From NCBI GenBank assembly GCA_945877355.1, contig CAMCRT010000010.1, positions 1 to 45,336 on the forward strand: 45,336 nucleotides of DNA, read 5' to 3'. Source of the DNA: an uncultured Mitsuokella sp. (GTDB lineage: Bacteria > Bacillota > Negativicutes > Selenomonadales > Selenomonadaceae). Under the pieces are notes generated by a model. The model saw only the letters and a list, made by a program, of their open reading frames with translations, was not told the DNA's origin and made no database searches. Shown here piece by piece: positions 27,415-36,233 of this stretch (its first letter is position 1; every line of letters begins with the position of its first letter). Both the position numbers and the translations under genes were made by a program.

Positions 27415-30400
27415 GCCAATCCACCTCCTCCATCTTCCGGGCCACCACGTAGGTGTCGCGCTGGTTGCCCGTGGGTCCGTAGTAGTTAAAGCCGTAGCTG
27501 AGCTGTCCGTAGCCGCCGATCATGTGGGTCGGCTTCATGAGAATGTGCGTCGGCGTGTTGTGGGTGCCGGCGCGGGTCTTCGTGATACTGGAGCCCGGCA
27601 CATTGATATGGCGGTCCTGGGCGTGGTACATGTAGCAGCCCCCCCTCGGAAGCCGCGGGCTCGTGACAGCCCGGGAGGCCACGACGCCATTGCGGTTGTA
27701 GAGCTCCACCCAGTCATTGTCCTTCACGCCGATCTCCGCCGCATCCTTTTCATTGAACCAGACGGTCTGGCCGCCCCGGAACAGCGTCAGCATCTGCTGG
27801 CTGTCGAAGTACATGCTGTGGGTGCTCCACTTGTTGTGGGGCGTCAGGTATTTCAGCGTGATTTCCTTCGTGCCCCCCAAGAGATTCTTGATGGGGCGGA
27901 ACTCCAGGATGGGCCGGTAAAGGGCCATGGACTCGCCCCACTCCCGCATCATCTCATGGTCGAGATAGAAGGACTGGCGCCCTGTGACCGTGCGGAAGGG
28001 CATGCCCTGCTCGATGCTTGTGGTAAAGGGCGTATAGCGGCGGTTATTGTTGCTGCCGGTGCCGGAGGGAGCCGTGATGGTCTCCCGGGGCTGGACGGCG
28101 ATATCCTCGAAGGTGAAGTGCTCGTTTTCCCGGCTCTTGGCGAGCTCCGTGAGCCCCTCGATGCCGGTCTTTGCCTCCATGGACTTCCAGGCCCTTACAG
28201 CTGCCTTGCCATTCGTCGTGGTGGACAGGCTCAGCACCGCATCGCAGGCCTGCTTTGCCTCGTAGATGGAGGGCATGCCGTAGGAGATAAGAGACTTGTC
28301 CTCGATGACGCCGTTCCTATCCTTGAGCTCCGCGTAGATATCGTCGGACTTCCAGCCGGCGCCGCGGGTGCCCATGCCCTTCTCCACGTTGGGGCCCAGG
28401 GCAATCCACTTGTCGTAGATCTTCGTGTAGTCCCGCTCGATATGGACGATCTGGGGCATGGTCTTGCCGGGGATGGGCTCGCACTCTCCCTTGCTCCAGT
28501 CCACCACCTTGCCCTCGGGCTGGGCCGTCTCCCCTTCGCTGTCGTGGCCGATGGGCACGGCGAAGACGTCCTGATAGGGCTTCATATCCGCTTCCTTCGC
28601 CACAGTGGAGACCGCCTTGGCAAGGGCCCGGAAGATATCCCAGTCGGACTTGGCCTCCCAAAGGGGATCGACCGCCGGCTGGAAGGGATGGACGAAGGGG
28701 TGCATGTCCGTGGAGGAGAGATCGTGCTTCTCGTACCAGGTGGCCGTGGGCAGCACGATATCCGAGTAGAGGGCCGTGCCCGCCATGCGGAAGTCGATGT
28801 CTATGACGAGATCCACCTTGCCCTCTGCGGCACCGCCGGGCTTCTCAATTTCCGACTTGTCCCGCCACTTGATTTCCTGGGGATGATCCTCCCGCTCCTC
28901 CTCAGAAAAGAGGGTGCTCTCCGTGCCTAAGAGGTACTTCAGGAAGTACTCCTGACCCTTGGAGGAGGAGGTGATGAGGTTGACGCGCCACAGGAAGAGA
29001 TTCCGCGGGAAGTTTACCGGATTGTCCGGATCCTCCACGGAAAACTCCAGGCTCTTTTCCTTCAGGCTCTTTGCCACGTGGGCGCGGATGCCGTCGATAC
29101 CCTCAGCTCCCGCCGCCTTTGCCTCGTCAAAGAGGGTCTGGCCGCTCTTGTTGAAGTTCGGATAGGAGGGCAGCCAGCCCAGGCGGGCCGCCAGCACATT
29201 GTAGTCGCCGGGATGGCGATAGCGGGGCTCCTCCGTGGGAGCGGCGACAGTGCGGGAGTCGATCTCGTCACTGCGCCACTGATCCGTGGCGAAATAATAG
29301 AAGGAGGTGCTGTTCTGGAGCTTCGGCGCTGCCTGCCAGTCCGTGCCGGTCATGACCTTCTGCCAGCCCTCGCTGGGGCGCAGCTTCTCCTGGCCCACAT
29401 AGTGGGCCCAGCCGCCGCCATTCTTGCCCTCGCAGCCCATGAACATCAGGAGGTTCAGGATCGTGCGATACACCATGTCCGCATGGAACCAGTGGTTGAT
29501 GCCGCCGCCCATGATGACCATGGTCTTGCCCTTCGTCTTGATGGCGTTGTCCGCCATTTCCCGGGCCATGTGGATGGCGAGCTCGGGCTTTACGCCGGTG
29601 AACTTCTCCTGCCAGGCAGGCGTATAGGGCTTGTCCTCCTCGTAGGAGGACGCCGCCTCGCCACCGAGGCCCACGTCAATGCCGTAGTTGGCAATCGTCA
29701 TATCGTAGACGGTGGTGACGAATTTCTCCCCTGCCGCCGTCTTGATCTTCTTCACCGGGATGGCCCGAGTGAGCTTTCCCTCGTGGTCGTTGCCGAAATA
29801 GGGAAGCTCCACCGTCACCACGTCGTCCCGATCCTCCAGGATGGAGAGCTTCGGCGTGATGGCCTCCCCCGTGTCGCTGTCCTCAGAGCGCAGGTTCCAC
29901 TTTTCCTGACGGTCCCAGCGGTCCCCCATGGTGCCATTGGGTACCACGAGCTTGCCGGATTTCTCGTCAATGACGTAGTACTTGAAGTCCGCGTGCTTCT
30001 CGTCGATGCCCATGTCCTTCTTATTGAGGAAGCGGCCCAGCTTATAGCCGTCCTTTTCCTTTTCCACCAGCACGAGGAAGGGGAAGTCCGTGAAGCGGCG
30101 CACGTAATCCTCGAAGAAGGGGGTGCGCTTCTCCACGTAGTATTCCTTCAGGATCACATGGCCGAGGGCCATGGCGTAGGCCGAGTCGCTGCCCGTCTTC
30201 AGGTTGATCCAGGCGTCCGCCACCGTGGTGGACTCGGCATAGTCCGGCGCCACGGAGACCACCTTTGTGCCCCGATAGCGGGCTTCGATGAGGAAGTGGG
30301 CATCCGGCGTGCGGGTCAGGGGCACATTGGAGCCCCAGGTGATGATGTAGCCAGAGTTGTACCAGTCGCTGGACTCGGGCACGTCCGTCTGGTCGCCCCA

Positions 30401-31087
30401 GATCTGGGGGCTGGCCGGCGGGAGATCTGCGTACCAGTCGTAGAAGGACAGGCCCACGCCGCCCATGAGGTTCATGAAGCGGATGCCCGAGGCATAGGAC
30501 AGCATGGACATGGCGGGGATGACGGAGAAGCCGAAGTTCCGGTCCGGGCCATACTTCTGCACCGTGTAGAGGGTGGAGGCAGCGATGAGCTCCGTCACCT
30601 CGTCCCAGGTGGTGCGGACGAATCCGCCCATGCCCCGGGCCTCCTTGTAGAGCTTCTTCTTCGCCGGGTCATCAGCGATGCTCTGCCAGGCCTCCATAGC
30701 CGTCTTGTGGCTCTTGCGGGCCTCCCGCCAGAGCTTTGCCAGCTCGCCCCGCATATAGGGGTGCTTGATGCGATGGGGGCTGTAGAGATACCAGGAGAAG
30801 GATGCGCCACGGGGGCAACCACGGGGCTCGAAATCCGGCATATTCGGATCCGTCTCCGGGTATCTGGTTTCCTGGTTCTCCCAGGTGACGAGGCCATTCT
30901 TCACATGGATGTTCCAGCAGCAGGAGCCGGTGCAGTTGACCCCATGGGTGGAGTGGACCGTCTTGTCAAAGGACCAGCGATCCCGATACATGTTCTCCCA
31001 ATCCCGGCCCCCATGGCTCAGCTGCTGATGGCCGTCCTTTCCGCGCCTGTCGGGCACGAGGTATTTGAATTTTGAAAAAAACGCCAA
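27404..31087 (-). CDS. narG: Respiratory nitrate reductase alpha subunit NarG
   Basis: Catalytic subunit reducing nitrate to nitrite with bis-MGD molybdenum and the FS0 cluster. FS0 ligands are H48, C52, C56 and C91 (HGVNCTGSCCW, GCPRGAS). The Mo-coordinating Asp lies in SFYDWYADLPPASP (D221, matching E. coli D222). 1227 residues, full length, closely collinear with E. coli NarG. There is no functional Tat signal, so the active site faces the cytoplasm. The start is TTG 31087, with GGAGA eight bases upstream; an ATG seven bases before it is out of frame. First gene of narGHJI-narK. Confidence 0.97.
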   Translation of the reverse strand: MAFFSKFKYLVPDRRGKDGHQQLSHGGRDWENMYRDRWSFDKTVHSTHGVNCTGSCCWNIHVKNGLVTWENQETRYPETDPNMPDFEPRGCPRGASFSWYLYSPHRIKHPYMRGELAKLWREARKSHKTAMEAWQSIADDPAKKKLYKEARGMGGFVRTTWDEVTELIAASTLYTVQKYGPDRNFGFSVIPAMSMLSYASGIRFMNLMGGVGLSFYDWYADLPPASPQIWGDQTDVPESSDWYNSGYIITWGSNVPLTRTPDAHFLIEARYRGTKVVSVAPDYAESTTVADAWINLKTGSDSAYAMALGHVILKEYYVEKRTPFFEDYVRRFTDFPFLVLVEKEKDGYKLGRFLNKKDMGIDEKHADFKYYVIDEKSGKLVVPNGTMGDRWDRQEKWNLRSEDSDTGEAITPKLSILEDRDDVVTVELPYFGNDHEGKLTRAIPVKKIKTAAGEKFVTTVYDMTIANYGIDVGLGGEAASSYEEDKPYTPAWQEKFTGVKPELAIHMAREMADNAIKTKGKTMVIMGGGINHWFHADMVYRTILNLLMFMGCEGKNGGGWAHYVGQEKLRPSEGWQKVMTGTDWQAAPKLQNSTSFYYFATDQWRSDEIDSRTVAAPTEEPRYRHPGDYNVLAARLGWLPSYPNFNKSGQTLFDEAKAAGAEGIDGIRAHVAKSLKEKSLEFSVEDPDNPVNFPRNLFLWRVNLITSSSKGQEYFLKYLLGTESTLFSEEEREDHPQEIKWRDKSEIEKPGGAAEGKVDLVIDIDFRMAGTALYSDIVLPTATWYEKHDLSSTDMHPFVHPFQPAVDPLWEAKSDWDIFRALAKAVSTVAKEADMKPYQDVFAVPIGHDSEGETAQPEGKVVDWSKGECEPIPGKTMPQIVHIERDYTKIYDKWIALGPNVEKGMGTRGAGWKSDDIYAELKDRNGVIEDKSLISYGMPSIYEAKQACDAVLSLSTTTNGKAAVRAWKSMEAKTGIEGLTELAKSRENEHFTFEDIAVQPRETITAPSGTGSNNNRRYTPFTTSIEQGMPFRTVTGRQSFYLDHEMMREWGESMALYRPILEFRPIKNLLGGTKEITLKYLTPHNKWSTHSMYFDSQQMLTLFRGGQTVWFNEKDAAEIGVKDNDWVELYNRNGVVASRAVTSPRLPRGGCYMYHAQDRHINVPGSSITKTRAGTHNTPTHILMKPTHMIGGYGQLSYGFNYYGPTGNQRDTYVVARKMEEVDWLED

Positions 31088-31139
31088 CAGACATTCTCCT
31101 TTCCCTTTTCGGCGAGATAATACACTTTTCAGTCTTTTT

Positions 31140-31191
31140 ATTATATCATAAGAATATGTAGGAGAGTCGTTGCAGATGTGACAGAATCACA
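31140..31191 (-). promoter_or_regulatory. narG promoter with CRP/FNR-like operator
   Basis: An extended -10, TGATATAAT (31148-31140), gives a predicted start near 31133. Upstream lies TGTGA-CAGAA-TCACA (31177-31191), an inverted repeat of the CRP/FNR family half-site with a 5-bp spacer instead of 6, centred about 50 bp before the start. No regulator gene of that family is in the window. Confidence 0.45.
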
Positions 31192-31213
31192 GATAGATTT
31201 CAAAAAATATTTC

Positions 31214-31242
31214 TTGATGTTTTCCCTCACAAGCGGTATACT
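31214..31242 (+). promoter_or_regulatory. Promoter of the antitoxin-like RNA
   Basis: TTGATG (31214-31219), exactly 17 bases, TATACT (31237-31242). No protein-coding frame follows; a terminator lies 45 bases after the -10. Confidence 0.7.
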
Positions 31243-31250
31243 AAAGGTGC

Positions 31251-31263
31251 ATGAAATCAGTAT
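31251..31263 (+). repeat. 13-nt direct repeat, antitoxin copy
   Basis: ATGAAATCAGTAT, identical to 31440-31452. Lies in the 5' stem-loop of the predicted antitoxin RNA. Confidence 0.9.
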
Positions 31264-31286
31264 GATGTACCGTCATATCTGCACCG

Positions 31287-31325
31287 AAAAAGCCCCAACA
31301 GCTTGGTCAGCCGTTGGGGCTTTTT
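31287..31325. terminator. Shared bidirectional terminator of the toxin-antitoxin-like locus
   Basis: AAAAAGCCCCAAC / GTTGGGGCTTTTT stem with a 13-nt loop; A-run and T-run make it work on both strands. The arms extend by CACC/GGTG. It would end both the plus-strand RNA and the minus-strand peptide mRNA, and probably moaC transcripts. Confidence 0.9.
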
Positions 31326-31371
31326 GGTGTGCCTAGGTTGGTTGGTCAGACCACTTCGGCACAAAGATAGA

Positions 31372-31461
31372 TTACTGCTGTCGGCGGATTCGATCGTAGA
31401 GATAGCTCGCTACAAGACTTGCCGCTACACCTACGACAAATGAAATCAGTATTTCCGACAT
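31372..31461 (-). CDS. 29-residue membrane peptide, candidate Fst-like type I toxin
   Basis: A short gene starting MSEILIS and ending DRIRRQQ: one predicted transmembrane helix (about residues 4-22) and a basic C-terminal tail, the layout of Fst/Ldr-type toxic peptides. GGAGG lies seven bases before the ATG, an optimal site. The extended -10 at 31520-31512 gives an mRNA of about 220 nt that ends at the shared terminator. Codons 4-8 are complementary to the convergent RNA. It sits between moaC and narG and has no evident link to either. Toxicity is inferred from architecture; it could be another small membrane protein. Confidence 0.65.
   Translation of the reverse strand: MSEILISFVVGVAASLVASYLYDRIRRQQ
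31440..31452 (+). repeat. 13-nt direct repeat, toxin copy
   Basis: ATGAAATCAGTAT on the plus strand; in the peptide mRNA it reads as ATACTGATTTCAT across codons 4-8, within the ribosome footprint at initiation. Confidence 0.9.
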
Positions 31462-31511
31462 AACCGCACCTCCCTCCCGTCGCCGGATTTTGAGGGTACG
31501 ACAGCAGAAAA

Positions 31512-31520
31512 ATTATATCA
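31512..31520 (-). promoter_or_regulatory. Extended -10 promoter of the 29-residue peptide gene
   Basis: TGATATAAT on the minus strand, the same 9-mer as the narG -10. The -35 is weak (TGGTAT-like). It starts about 28 bases after the moaC stop, so the peptide gene has its own promoter. Confidence 0.6.
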
Positions 31521-31548
31521 TGCAGTTATAGCGAATACCAGAAAATCT

Positions 31549-33132
31549 TTACCGCCGAAAGGTTCCGCTCTTGCCGCCGGTCTTTTCCTCCAGATGGATA
31601 GCGCTGAGCTCCATGCGCTTGTCCACCGCCTTCAGCATATCGTAGATGGTGAGGAGCGTCACGCTCACCGCGTGGAGGGCCTCCATCTCGACGCCGGTGA
31701 CGCCCCGGGTCTTGACCCTCGCCCTTGCCGTGACGGTGCGGGTCTCCGCCTCCTGCTCGAAGTCGATGCTGCACTTGGCGAGGGGCAGCGGGTGGCACAG
31801 CGGGATGGCCTCGCTGGTGCGCTTCGCTGCCATGATGCCCGCGATGCGGGCGCCCCCCAGCACGTCCCCCTTCTTCGATGTGCCTTTTGACAGAGCCTCA
31901 TAGGCCGCCTCGTTCATGGTGATCCTGCCGCTGGCGATGGCCTCCCGGTCCGTCTCCCGCTTCCCGCTCACGTCCACCATGATGGCCTCTCCCGCCTCAT
32001 TGAAGTGGGTCAGTTTCTTTTCCTGTTCCATACTATCCCCCATGAGGAAGCAGGCCAGACGCTCTGCTGCCTCCAAATCATTCAAGTCATAGACGGCAAG
32101 GTCATTTCCCTGAGCCTCCCGCACCACCTCTGCCCCCTCGCCGCCGGCGAAGAGGGCCACCACAGCCTCGCCAGTCATGGGCTCGCCCTTCCCCCGCCAA
32201 AGGGAGAACGCCGGGCAGGTGCCATGGGTGCGGCTCTCCGTGAGGATCAGGTCGACCCCCTGGAAATTCTGGGCCACAGCCGCCAGTGGCAGTCGCTCCT
32301 CTGTCCGCTCCTCCAGCATCCAGCCCTTTGGCGACACAATGGCGACGCCCGTCGCCCCCGCCGCCGTAAAGCGGGCCGTGTCCTTTCCCTCCACATCGAG
32401 GGAGAAGCCGTGGGCGTCGCTCTTGATCGCTGCAACCCGAAGGCCTCGTCGACTGAGCCTTGCTATGAGCTTCTCGAGGAAGGTGGTCTTCCCCGTGCCG
32501 GAGGCAGGGGCCACGATGGAGAGCACCGACGTCCTTCGTCCCTCGTTTGCCAGCCGCCCCCGGGCCAGCCGGGCATCCGCTGGCGTATTGACATTGAAGA
32601 AAAACTCCTCCGGCAGATCCACCAAAGCTGGTGCCTTTACGATCTGGGCGAGCTTCCGCTCCCCCGAGGCCAAAGCCTCCTCAAAGCGCGAGGCCAGTCC
32701 CTTGCGGTAGAGCCCCGCCAGCATTTGCCGTCGTCCGCCCGTCACGGGGATAATGGCCTCCGCCTCCCCCCGATGGGCGAGGAGCTTTTCGAGAACCGTA
32801 AAGGAAAAAAGGGGCATATCGCAGGATAGGGCAAAGCCCCACCCCTGCTCCATGGCCGAGAGCCCCTGGCGAAGCCCTTCCGCCGGCCCCTGGCCCTTCC
32901 GCTCATCCACTAGAATGGTATAGCCATGGCGCTGAGCCAGCTCTCGAAGGGGCTCCGTCGCCGCCTCCACGCAGAGGAACCGCTCCCCGAAGGGGTGGTC
33001 CGCCGCCTTTTTCAGCAATCGCTCCAAAAGCGTCTCGCCGCCAAGGGTCAGGAACCGCTTGTCCTCCCCCATGCGGCAGGATCTGCCGCCAGCGATAAGA
33101 AGCAGGGCGATCTCCCTCATCTTCTCGCGCAT
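31549..33132 (-). CDS. MobA-MobB-MoaC triple-domain molybdenum cofactor protein
   Basis: One continuous frame of about 527 residues joins three Moco enzymes. Residues 1-195: MobA guanylyltransferase ([22 protein letters not shown]), which attaches GMP to make MGD. About 200-365: MobB P-loop GTP-binding partner ([28 protein letters not shown]). About 370-527: MoaC, cyclic pyranopterin synthase ([53 protein letters not shown]). All catalytic motifs are present. The start is ATG 33132, with GGGGGGAG eight bases upstream; it overlaps the upstream gene by 16 bases. MobA-MobB fusions are known; adding MoaC, an early-pathway enzyme, is unusual. Confidence 0.9.
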   Translation of the reverse strand: MREKMREIALLLIAGGRSCRMGEDKRFLTLGGETLLERLLKKAADHPFGERFLCVEAATEPLRELAQRHGYTILVDERKGQGPAEGLRQGLSAMEQGWGFALSCDMPLFSFTVLEKLLAHRGEAEAIIPVTGGRRQMLAGLYRKGLASRFEEALASGERKLAQIVKAPALVDLPEEFFFNVNTPADARLARGRLANEGRRTSVLSIVAPASGTGKTTFLEKLIARLSRRGLRVAAIKSDAHGFSLDVEGKDTARFTAAGATGVAIVSPKGWMLEERTEERLPLAAVAQNFQGVDLILTESRTHGTCPAFSLWRGKGEPMTGEAVVALFAGGEGAEVVREAQGNDLAVYDLNDLEAAERLACFLMGDSMEQEKKLTHFNEAGEAIMVDVSGKRETDREAIASGRITMNEAAYEALSKGTSKKGDVLGGARIAGIMAAKRTSEAIPLCHPLPLAKCSIDFEQEAETRTVTARARVKTRGVTGVEMEALHAVSVTLLTIYDMLKAVDKRMELSAIHLEEKTGGKSGTFRR

Positions 33133-34043
33133 TCGCTCGTCTCCCCCCGCAGGATATCGATGCCGTGCCTTAGCGTCGGCAGGATGAAGCCCAGACACTC
33201 CCGCACCGCCTTCGGACTGCCGGGGAGGTTCACGATGAGGGTGCGCTTCGCGAGCCCCGCTGTCGCCCGGCTCAGCATGGCCCGGGGCGTGATTTCGAGG
33301 GACTTTGCCCGCATGGCCTCGGCGATGCCCGGCGCCATGCGATCGCAGACCGCCGCCGTCGCCTCCGGCGTCACATCCCGCATGGAAAAGCCCGTGCCTC
33401 CGGTGGTGAGGACGAGGGCGATGCCCCTGTCGGCAAAGCCCCGCATGGCCGCCTCCAGCTCCGCCTGCTCATCCGGCAGGATAATGCGCTCGGCGATATC
33501 GTAGCCCGCCTCTTTCAGGAGCCGCTCCACCTCGTCACCGCTCACGTCCTCCCGCTCGCCCTTCGAGCCCTTGTCGCTGGCGGTGATGATGGCAGCGTCC
33601 AGGGGGAGCCTCTCCGTAAAGAGGGAGAGCTCATCCCCCACTCTCAGCGTGCCGCCCCGCAGCACCCGGCCAAAGACGCCCTCCCGGGGCATGATGCAGT
33701 CCCCCACCTGCTGGAAGATGGCGCAGCCATTATGGCACTTCTTGCCGATCTGGGTGATCTCAAAGACCACATCCCCGGCCCGTAGCCGCGTGCCCACGGG
33801 AAGCTCCTTGAAGCGGAAGCCATCGGCCACGATGTTCTCCCCGAAGGCGCCGAACTCCACCTTGGCTCCCCGCTCCCGGAAGTCCTCGATTTCCCCGAGG
33901 CCCAGGAAGCTCACCTGGCGATGCCAGCGACCCGCATGGGCGTCCCCCTCGATGCCGTGCTCCACGATAAAGTGCACCTCCGGCACCGGGGTCTTCAGCG
34001 TCCCCTTTTTCTCACTGGTGCACAGCGCGTGAATCTTTCCCAT
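33117..34043 (-). CDS. MOSC domain - MogA/MoaB fusion
   Basis: About 308 residues. Residues 1-150: MOSC domain ([20 protein letters not shown], and the Cys-containing [11 protein letters not shown]). About 155-308: MogA/MoaB-type molybdopterin adenylyltransferase ([49 protein letters not shown]). MogA adenylates MPT before MoeA inserts Mo; the MOSC domain may handle sulfur or the cofactor. The start is ATG 34043, just after GGAGG, one base past the moaA stop. The frame stays open another 52 codons upstream inside moaA without a ribosome site. Confidence 0.92.
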   Translation of the reverse strand: MGKIHALCTSEKKGTLKTPVPEVHFIVEHGIEGDAHAGRWHRQVSFLGLGEIEDFRERGAKVEFGAFGENIVADGFRFKELPVGTRLRAGDVVFEITQIGKKCHNGCAIFQQVGDCIMPREGVFGRVLRGGTLRVGDELSLFTERLPLDAAIITASDKGSKGEREDVSGDEVERLLKEAGYDIAERIILPDEQAELEAAMRGFADRGIALVLTTGGTGFSMRDVTPEATAAVCDRMAPGIAEAMRAKSLEITPRAMLSRATAGLAKRTLIVNLPGSPKAVRECLGFILPTLRHGIDILRGETSECARR

Positions 34044-34044
34044 A

Positions 34045-35022
34045 TTAGCCTCCCACCTCATACATGGCACGGCTATCCTCTGCCCCGTGCCCGGCAAAAT
34101 CATGGGCCCGGGGCTTTCGCTGCACCGCGTCCAAAATAGCATTTCGTATTTCCCCATCGTCTGCCCCGCCCCGCAGGAGCGCCCGCAGGTCGATTCCAAT
34201 GGGCGACGCCAGGCAGAGCTTCAAAAAGCCCTCGGAGGTCAGCCGGAGCCGGTTGCAGGAGCTGCAAAAGGTATGCTCCATGGCTCCGATAAAGCCAAGC
34301 CGCCCGCGAAAGCCATTAGCGTGGTAGATCTCTGCCGGCCCGTCAAGGATTCCATGGGCCAGTGGCTGCAGGGGCCCAAAGGCCTCCGCAAGCTGCGATC
34401 GCACCTCGGCGAGCGAGATTCCCTCCAGCCCCGCGTCCTTTGCCACGCCGATGGGCATGAGCTCGATGTAGCGCACATCGATGGGCCCCGCCTCCGCGAG
34501 GCGGGCCAGAGGCACAAGATCCTCCCCATTGATGCCGCGGATTGGCACCACGTTTATCTTGATGCGGGGAATGCCCGCCTCGATTGCCGACTGGAGCCCG
34601 GCACGGATCCCGGCGAGGCCCGGCCGGCGGCTGATATGGGCGAAGGTCTCCTCCCGCAGCGTGTCGAGGCTCATATTGACCCCGTTCACGCCCGCCTCTG
34701 CCAATGCCTTCGCGTATTTTCCCAGCAGCACGCCGTTCGTGGTGATGGCGAGATCCTCGATGCCCTCTATCGCGTGAAGCCGCGCCGCCAGCTCCACGGC
34801 TCCCGGCCGCACGAGGGGCTCGCCGCCGGTGAGCCGCACCTTCCGCACGCCGAGGCCCGCAAAGATTTTCACGAGCCGCTCGATTTCCTCATAGCGCAGG
34901 ATATCCCCGTGAGTGCACTTCGGCACGCCCTCTGCGGGCATGCAGTAGCGGCAGCGGAGGTTGCACCGATCCGTCAGGGAGATGCGCAGGTAGGTGAGCT
35001 GTCTGTCAAAGCAATCAATCAT
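34045..35022 (-). CDS. moaA: GTP 3',8-cyclase MoaA
   Basis: Radical SAM enzyme that starts Moco synthesis from GTP. N-terminal cluster CNLRCRYC (C20, C24, C27), SAM motif LTGGEPL, C-terminal second cluster CSSCNRLRL..C, and the C-terminal Gly-Gly pair (MYEVGG) that reaches the active site. 325 residues. It overlaps the end of moeA by 8 bases. Confidence 0.97.
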   Translation of the reverse strand: MIDCFDRQLTYLRISLTDRCNLRCRYCMPAEGVPKCTHGDILRYEEIERLVKIFAGLGVRKVRLTGGEPLVRPGAVELAARLHAIEGIEDLAITTNGVLLGKYAKALAEAGVNGVNMSLDTLREETFAHISRRPGLAGIRAGLQSAIEAGIPRIKINVVPIRGINGEDLVPLARLAEAGPIDVRYIELMPIGVAKDAGLEGISLAEVRSQLAEAFGPLQPLAHGILDGPAEIYHANGFRGRLGFIGAMEHTFCSSCNRLRLTSEGFLKLCLASPIGIDLRALLRGGADDGEIRNAILDAVQRKPRAHDFAGHGAEDSRAMYEVGG

Positions 35023-36229
35023 AGTCCATCAGAAGCACAGCCTCTGCCTCCGCTCCCACCTGTAGCGGGCCCGTCTCTGCGGGAATGTCGAGAAAGGCAT
35101 TGCAGCCCACCGCCGAAAAGAGCGTGCCGGAGGCGTGCTGGTCGGGAAGGCTCGCCTCACTCCCCTCCACCCGGGCCCGGATAAAGCGGCGGCCCCGGCT
35201 CTCCTTCGGAAAGCTGTCCCGGAGCACCACGTGGCGGCGAGGAAGCGCCGTCACCTGGCAGCCCTCAAAGGCTCTAAGCACCGGTCGCGCCATGAGCTCG
35301 AAGGTAGCAAAGGCGGCAAAGGGATTGCCCGAGAGGGCTATGCCAAGCTTCCCGTCCGGCATGGCATAACCGATGGCAGGTGCCCCCGGCTTCATGCAGA
35401 CCCGCCAGAAGATGCGCTCTGCCCCAAGGGCTGGCACCACCTGGTGCATGATGTCCTTCTTCCCCACGGAGACGCCTCCAGTGGTCAGCAGGATATCCGC
35501 CTCCACCTCCCGCAGCACGTGGGCTGCCTTCGCCGGGTCGTCCGGCAGGATGCCGAGGAGCACCGGAGAAAAGCCCAGCTCCTTGAGCCGTCCCGCCACG
35601 AGGTAGAGGTTGCTGTTGTAGATTTTGCCGGGAGCTAGGGCTTCCCCCGGTGCTGCCAGCTCATCCCCCGTGCTGGCGAGGGCCACCCGGGGGCGCACGT
35701 AGACCGAGGCTTTCTCGTAGCCCTGGCTGGCGAGCACTGCCACGGCACTTGCCGTGTACCGGGTTCCCCTTTCCACCAGGCGCACGCCCCGCTTCACGTC
35801 CTCCCCTGCAAAGCAGTAGTTCTCATGATGGCCCAGAGCGTAGGGCAGGGAGATGGACTGCCCGTCCGGGGAAAGGGTCACGTCCTCCTGCCGCACGACG
35901 GCATCCGTCCCCTCAGGCATGGCCGCCCCCGTCATGACCCGGACGCAGCAGCCTGTTGGCACCGCCTCCTCGAAGAAGGCACCAGCACATTCCTCCCCTA
36001 TGACAGAGAGCCGTACAGGCTCATCTGCCGTCGCCCCCGTTGTATCGGCAGAGCGCAGGGCGTAGCCATCGAGGGGGGAGCGATCAAAGGGAGGATTGTC
36101 CATCCGGGCAAACACGTCCTCTGCCGCCACCCGTCCCAGGAGGGAGAGGAGCGGCAGCTCCTCCGTCTGAGGGGCATGCACCCGCTTGATGAGGGCGGCG
36201 ACGGCCGTTTCCAGTGTTATATCCTGCAT
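35015..36229 (-). CDS. moeA: Molybdopterin molybdenumtransferase MoeA
   Basis: Inserts molybdate into adenylated molybdopterin. Visible: DNPPFDRSPLDGYALRSADT, VMTGAAMPEGTDAVVRQEDV, ALASTGDEL, DILLTTGGVSVGKKD and LSGNPFAAF. About 404 residues. The start is ATG 36229 (MQDITLETAV), four bases after the upstream stop; a further 43 open codons upstream have no support. Confidence 0.95.
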   Translation of the reverse strand: MQDITLETAVAALIKRVHAPQTEELPLLSLLGRVAAEDVFARMDNPPFDRSPLDGYALRSADTTGATADEPVRLSVIGEECAGAFFEEAVPTGCCVRVMTGAAMPEGTDAVVRQEDVTLSPDGQSISLPYALGHHENYCFAGEDVKRGVRLVERGTRYTASAVAVLASQGYEKASVYVRPRVALASTGDELAAPGEALAPGKIYNSNLYLVAGRLKELGFSPVLLGILPDDPAKAAHVLREVEADILLTTGGVSVGKKDIMHQVVPALGAERIFWRVCMKPGAPAIGYAMPDGKLGIALSGNPFAAFATFELMARPVLRAFEGCQVTALPRRHVVLRDSFPKESRGRRFIRARVEGSEASLPDQHASGTLFSAVGCNAFLDIPAETGPLQVGAEAEAVLLMDYD

Positions 36230-36233
36230 GGTA

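Larger units (their letters stand above)
31249..31326 (+). ncRNA. Candidate type I antitoxin RNA (par RNA II-like)
   Basis: Predicted RNA of about 78 nt from a good promoter to the terminator. It folds as a 5' stem-loop (GGTGCA/TGCACC outer and TATGA/TCATA inner arms, 31246-31285; the outermost bases may precede the transcript start) and a 3' terminator hairpin. The 5' element exposes ATGAAATCAGTAT (31251-31263), the exact complement of codons 4-8 of the 29-codon gene transcribed convergently. The 3' hairpin is shared by both RNAs. This is the architecture of RNA II of the enterococcal par locus. Not verified by expression data. Confidence 0.6.

Noticed and set aside
25708-28930. Plus-strand open frames of 593 and 554 codons opposite narJ/narH/narG
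   Set aside because: Shadows caused by high GC in codon position 3; no family resemblance.
29078-31075. Plus-strand open frame of 665 codons opposite narG
   Set aside because: narG on the other strand is unmistakable; the antisense frame is low in hydrophobic pattern and has no start signal.
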